The notes beneath the pieces are model-generated. The model did not search any database and was not told where the DNA came from. It worked only from the letters and a program-made list of their open reading frames with translations. The position numbers and the translations under genes were made by a program. From Blastocatellia bacterium (GTDB lineage Bacteria > Acidobacteriota > Blastocatellia > UBA7656 > JADIYM01), in NCBI GenBank assembly GCA_016705245.1, contig JADIYM010000005.1, forward strand, positions 248,001 through 312,000: a stretch of DNA of 64,000 nt, given 5' to 3'. Below are positions 62,603 to 64,000 of the stretch, in pieces (the first letter of the stretch is position 1; every line of letters starts with the position of its first letter).

Positions 62603-64000
62603 CTACTCCGGCTTGTGCTCGTCGGAGTTGATCCGCGGAAGATTGACCGCGTCGGATCGAATGCCGGCCGGTTCGTCGCTGACGCCAAACGGCCGCCGCT
62701 CGATCCAGTGTTCGTACCACAGGCTCAGGTTCAGCAGGCTCCAGATGTTGAAGCTGTAATTCACCTTGCCCGCCAGGTGCTGCTCCCACATCGATCGGAC
62801 CACGTCGTAATCGAGGAATCCGCGCTTTCGGAATGGCGACGAGAAGAGCGCGTGTTCGACGAACGGCGCCATGCCCTTGATGAACCACTCGTTGATCGGC
62901 AATCCGAATCCCTGCTTCGGCCGGTAGAGAATGTCGTTCGGCAGGATACCCTCGAGAGCTTTCTTCAGGATCCACTTGTTCTGACCGTCACGGACCTTCA
63001 TCGATCGAGGGATGGTCATCGCGAATTCGACGAGCTTGTGATCGAGAAAGGGAACCCGCGTCTCGACGGAAGTTGCCATCGTGATCTTGTCGACCCGCAT
63101 GAGCAGCAACTCGGCAAGACGCAGCTTGAGCTCGACGTAGATCATTCGCTCGAGGAAGTCGGCCGAAGGCTTCTCGGCCGCAATCCTGTCGAAGTATTCC
63201 TTCACGACCTCGTAGCTCGAGATGCCGCCGAGTCGCTCTCTGTACGACTTCGTGATCAGGCTGCGCTTCGTCGTTTCGTCCCAGACCTCGGCCGCATTCC
63301 AGAACAGCGCCTCGCCGGTCCCGAGGCGTCGCGCGAGCTCCGGCACGAGCTTTTTGCCCTTCGGCAGCCGTGCTATCGCTGCGCGCCCGAGGCCCGATCC
63401 GGCGAGCGCTGCGATCTGCCTGCGGATCCCGGCCGGGAGGCGCTCGGCGTGTCGCCAGACCCGCTCGTACATCTTGAGATAGGTCGCGTACGTCGTGTAG
63501 CCCGAGAAGATCTCGTCCGATCCTTCGCCCGCCTGCACGACGATCGTCCCCGAGTCGCGCGCGAGTTTTGAAACGTAATACAGCGACACGCAGACCGGAT
63601 CCGCGATCGGCTCGTCCTGGTGGAAGATCATGTCGGGCAGGAACGAGATGGCGTCCTCGTGTCCAATGATGACCTCGTGATGATCGGCGCCGAACAGCTT
63701 CGCAATGCGTCGGGCGTGGTCAAGCTCGTTGTATTGCGGCGCGTCCTCGAAGCCGACGGTGAAGGTTCGCACCGGCATGTCCGTCAGCTTCGACATCATC
63801 GCGACGTTTGCGGACGAGTCGACGCCGCCCGAAAGGAAGACGCCGAACGGAACGTCGGACATCATCCGCTTCTCGATGGCTTCCGACAGAAGCGTGCGGA
63901 CCCGTTCCGTCGTTTCTTCGACCGACAGCGGCGTTTCGGGCTCGTCGACGATGGCGTCCCAGTAACGTCGGATGTCGATGCGGCCGTCGGCCTCGCAAGT
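62603..64000 (-). CDS. asnB: Glutamine-hydrolysing asparagine synthetase-like protein, N-terminus outside window
   Basis: 465 residues are visible; the frame is open to the window edge, so the N-terminal glutaminase domain lies beyond 64000. The synthetase domain has the PP-loop FLSGGVDSSANVA, TFTVGFEDAPQYNELDHARR, QAGEGSDEIFSGYTTYATYL and VDKITMATSVETRVPFLDHK, all diagnostic of AsnB. It transfers ammonia from glutamine to an acyl-AMP: asparagine from aspartate, or, in relatives, amidation of polysaccharides and peptides. Which one cannot be decided without the missing part and neighbours. Confidence 0.94.
   Translation of the reverse strand, partial: TCEADGRIDIRRYWDAIVDEPETPLSVEETTERVRTLLSEAIEKRMMSDVPFGVFLSGGVDSSANVAMMSKLTDMPVRTFTVGFEDAPQYNELDHARRIAKLFGADHHEVIIGHEDAISFLPDMIFHQDEPIADPVCVSLYYVSKLARDSGTIVVQAGEGSDEIFSGYTTYATYLKMYERVWRHAERLPAGIRRQIAALAGSGLGRAAIARLPKGKKLVPELARRLGTGEALFWNAAEVWDETTKRSLITKSYRERLGGISSYEVVKEYFDRIAAEKPSADFLERMIYVELKLRLAELLLMRVDKITMATSVETRVPFLDHKLVEFAMTIPRSMKVRDGQNKWILKKALEGILPNDILYRPKQGFGLPINEWFIKGMAPFVEHALFSSPFRKRGFLDYDVVRSMWEQHLAGKVNYSFNIWSLLNLSLWYEHWIERRPFGVSDEPAGIRSDAVNLPRINSDEHKPE

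Overview
This is a high-GC Gram-negative chromosome segment: it encodes a TonB-dependent receptor, several outer-membrane barrels, lipoproteins and multihaem cytochromes. Adjacent ECF sigma/Ser-Thr kinase pairs (one kinase with a TPR tail), a matrixin protease, GTG/TTG starts and 4-nt start/stop overlaps are most like Acidobacteriota. That placement is an inference; no rRNA or tRNA gene was found. Many genes, including the essential alaS, carry single-base frameshifts, so the assembly probably has indel errors, as in long-read or metagenomic data.

Layout. 1-7.3 kb: partial peptide-ABC binding protein, YajQ, a soluble histidine kinase, a coupled MNIO (DUF692) enzyme plus partner, a SUMF1-like lipoprotein, a zinc-ribbon membrane protein. 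7.4-13.6 kb: lipocalin, large secreted protein, a sigma/kinase pair, small membrane and secreted proteins, a frameshifted yeast-type cytosine deaminase. 13.7-16.8 kb: an MtrB/PioB-like barrel and a ten-haem cytochrome, probably a trans-outer-membrane electron conduit. 17.3-24.6 kb: a frameshifted secreted protein bracketed by REP-like palindromes, OsmC, a diiron protein, a second sigma/kinase pair. 24.7-31.4 kb: a decayed accessory stretch (ATPase remnant, beta-propeller, DUF433/DUF5615 toxin-antitoxin pair, broken PLD-helicase-DUF3427 gene). 31.5-37.2 kb: two tandem FAD oxidoreductases divergent from GcvT-like and Rieske oxygenase genes, a likely N-demethylation or related catabolic cluster. 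37.2-41.4 kb: NhaA and a FecA-like receptor behind a perfect operator-like palindrome. 41.5-45.3 kb: two ATP-grasp ligases, a YbdK/GCS2 carboxylate-amine ligase and a small protein, an uncharacterised peptide- or amide-forming operon. 45.5-64 kb: HNH endonuclease, PP2C phosphatase, Dtd, membrane/TPR proteins, SLC13 permease, matrixin, M15-like protein, a third ECF sigma factor, RuvA, an Omp85-like barrel, AlaRS, a LON-domain protein and partial asparagine synthetase.

A striking layer lies between the genes: at least five families of intergenic inverted repeats. Several are built from iterated words of about 8 nt, and others are REP-like palindromes of roughly 30-35 bp arms. Some supply stop codons or a Shine-Dalgarno sequence to flanking genes, and their chance translations create false N-terminal extensions and false small ORFs.

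Best candidates for undescribed biology: the ATP-grasp/ATP-grasp/YbdK operon, the MNIO plus partner pair, the Rieske/GcvT/FAD cluster, and the 8-nt-word intergenic repeats.
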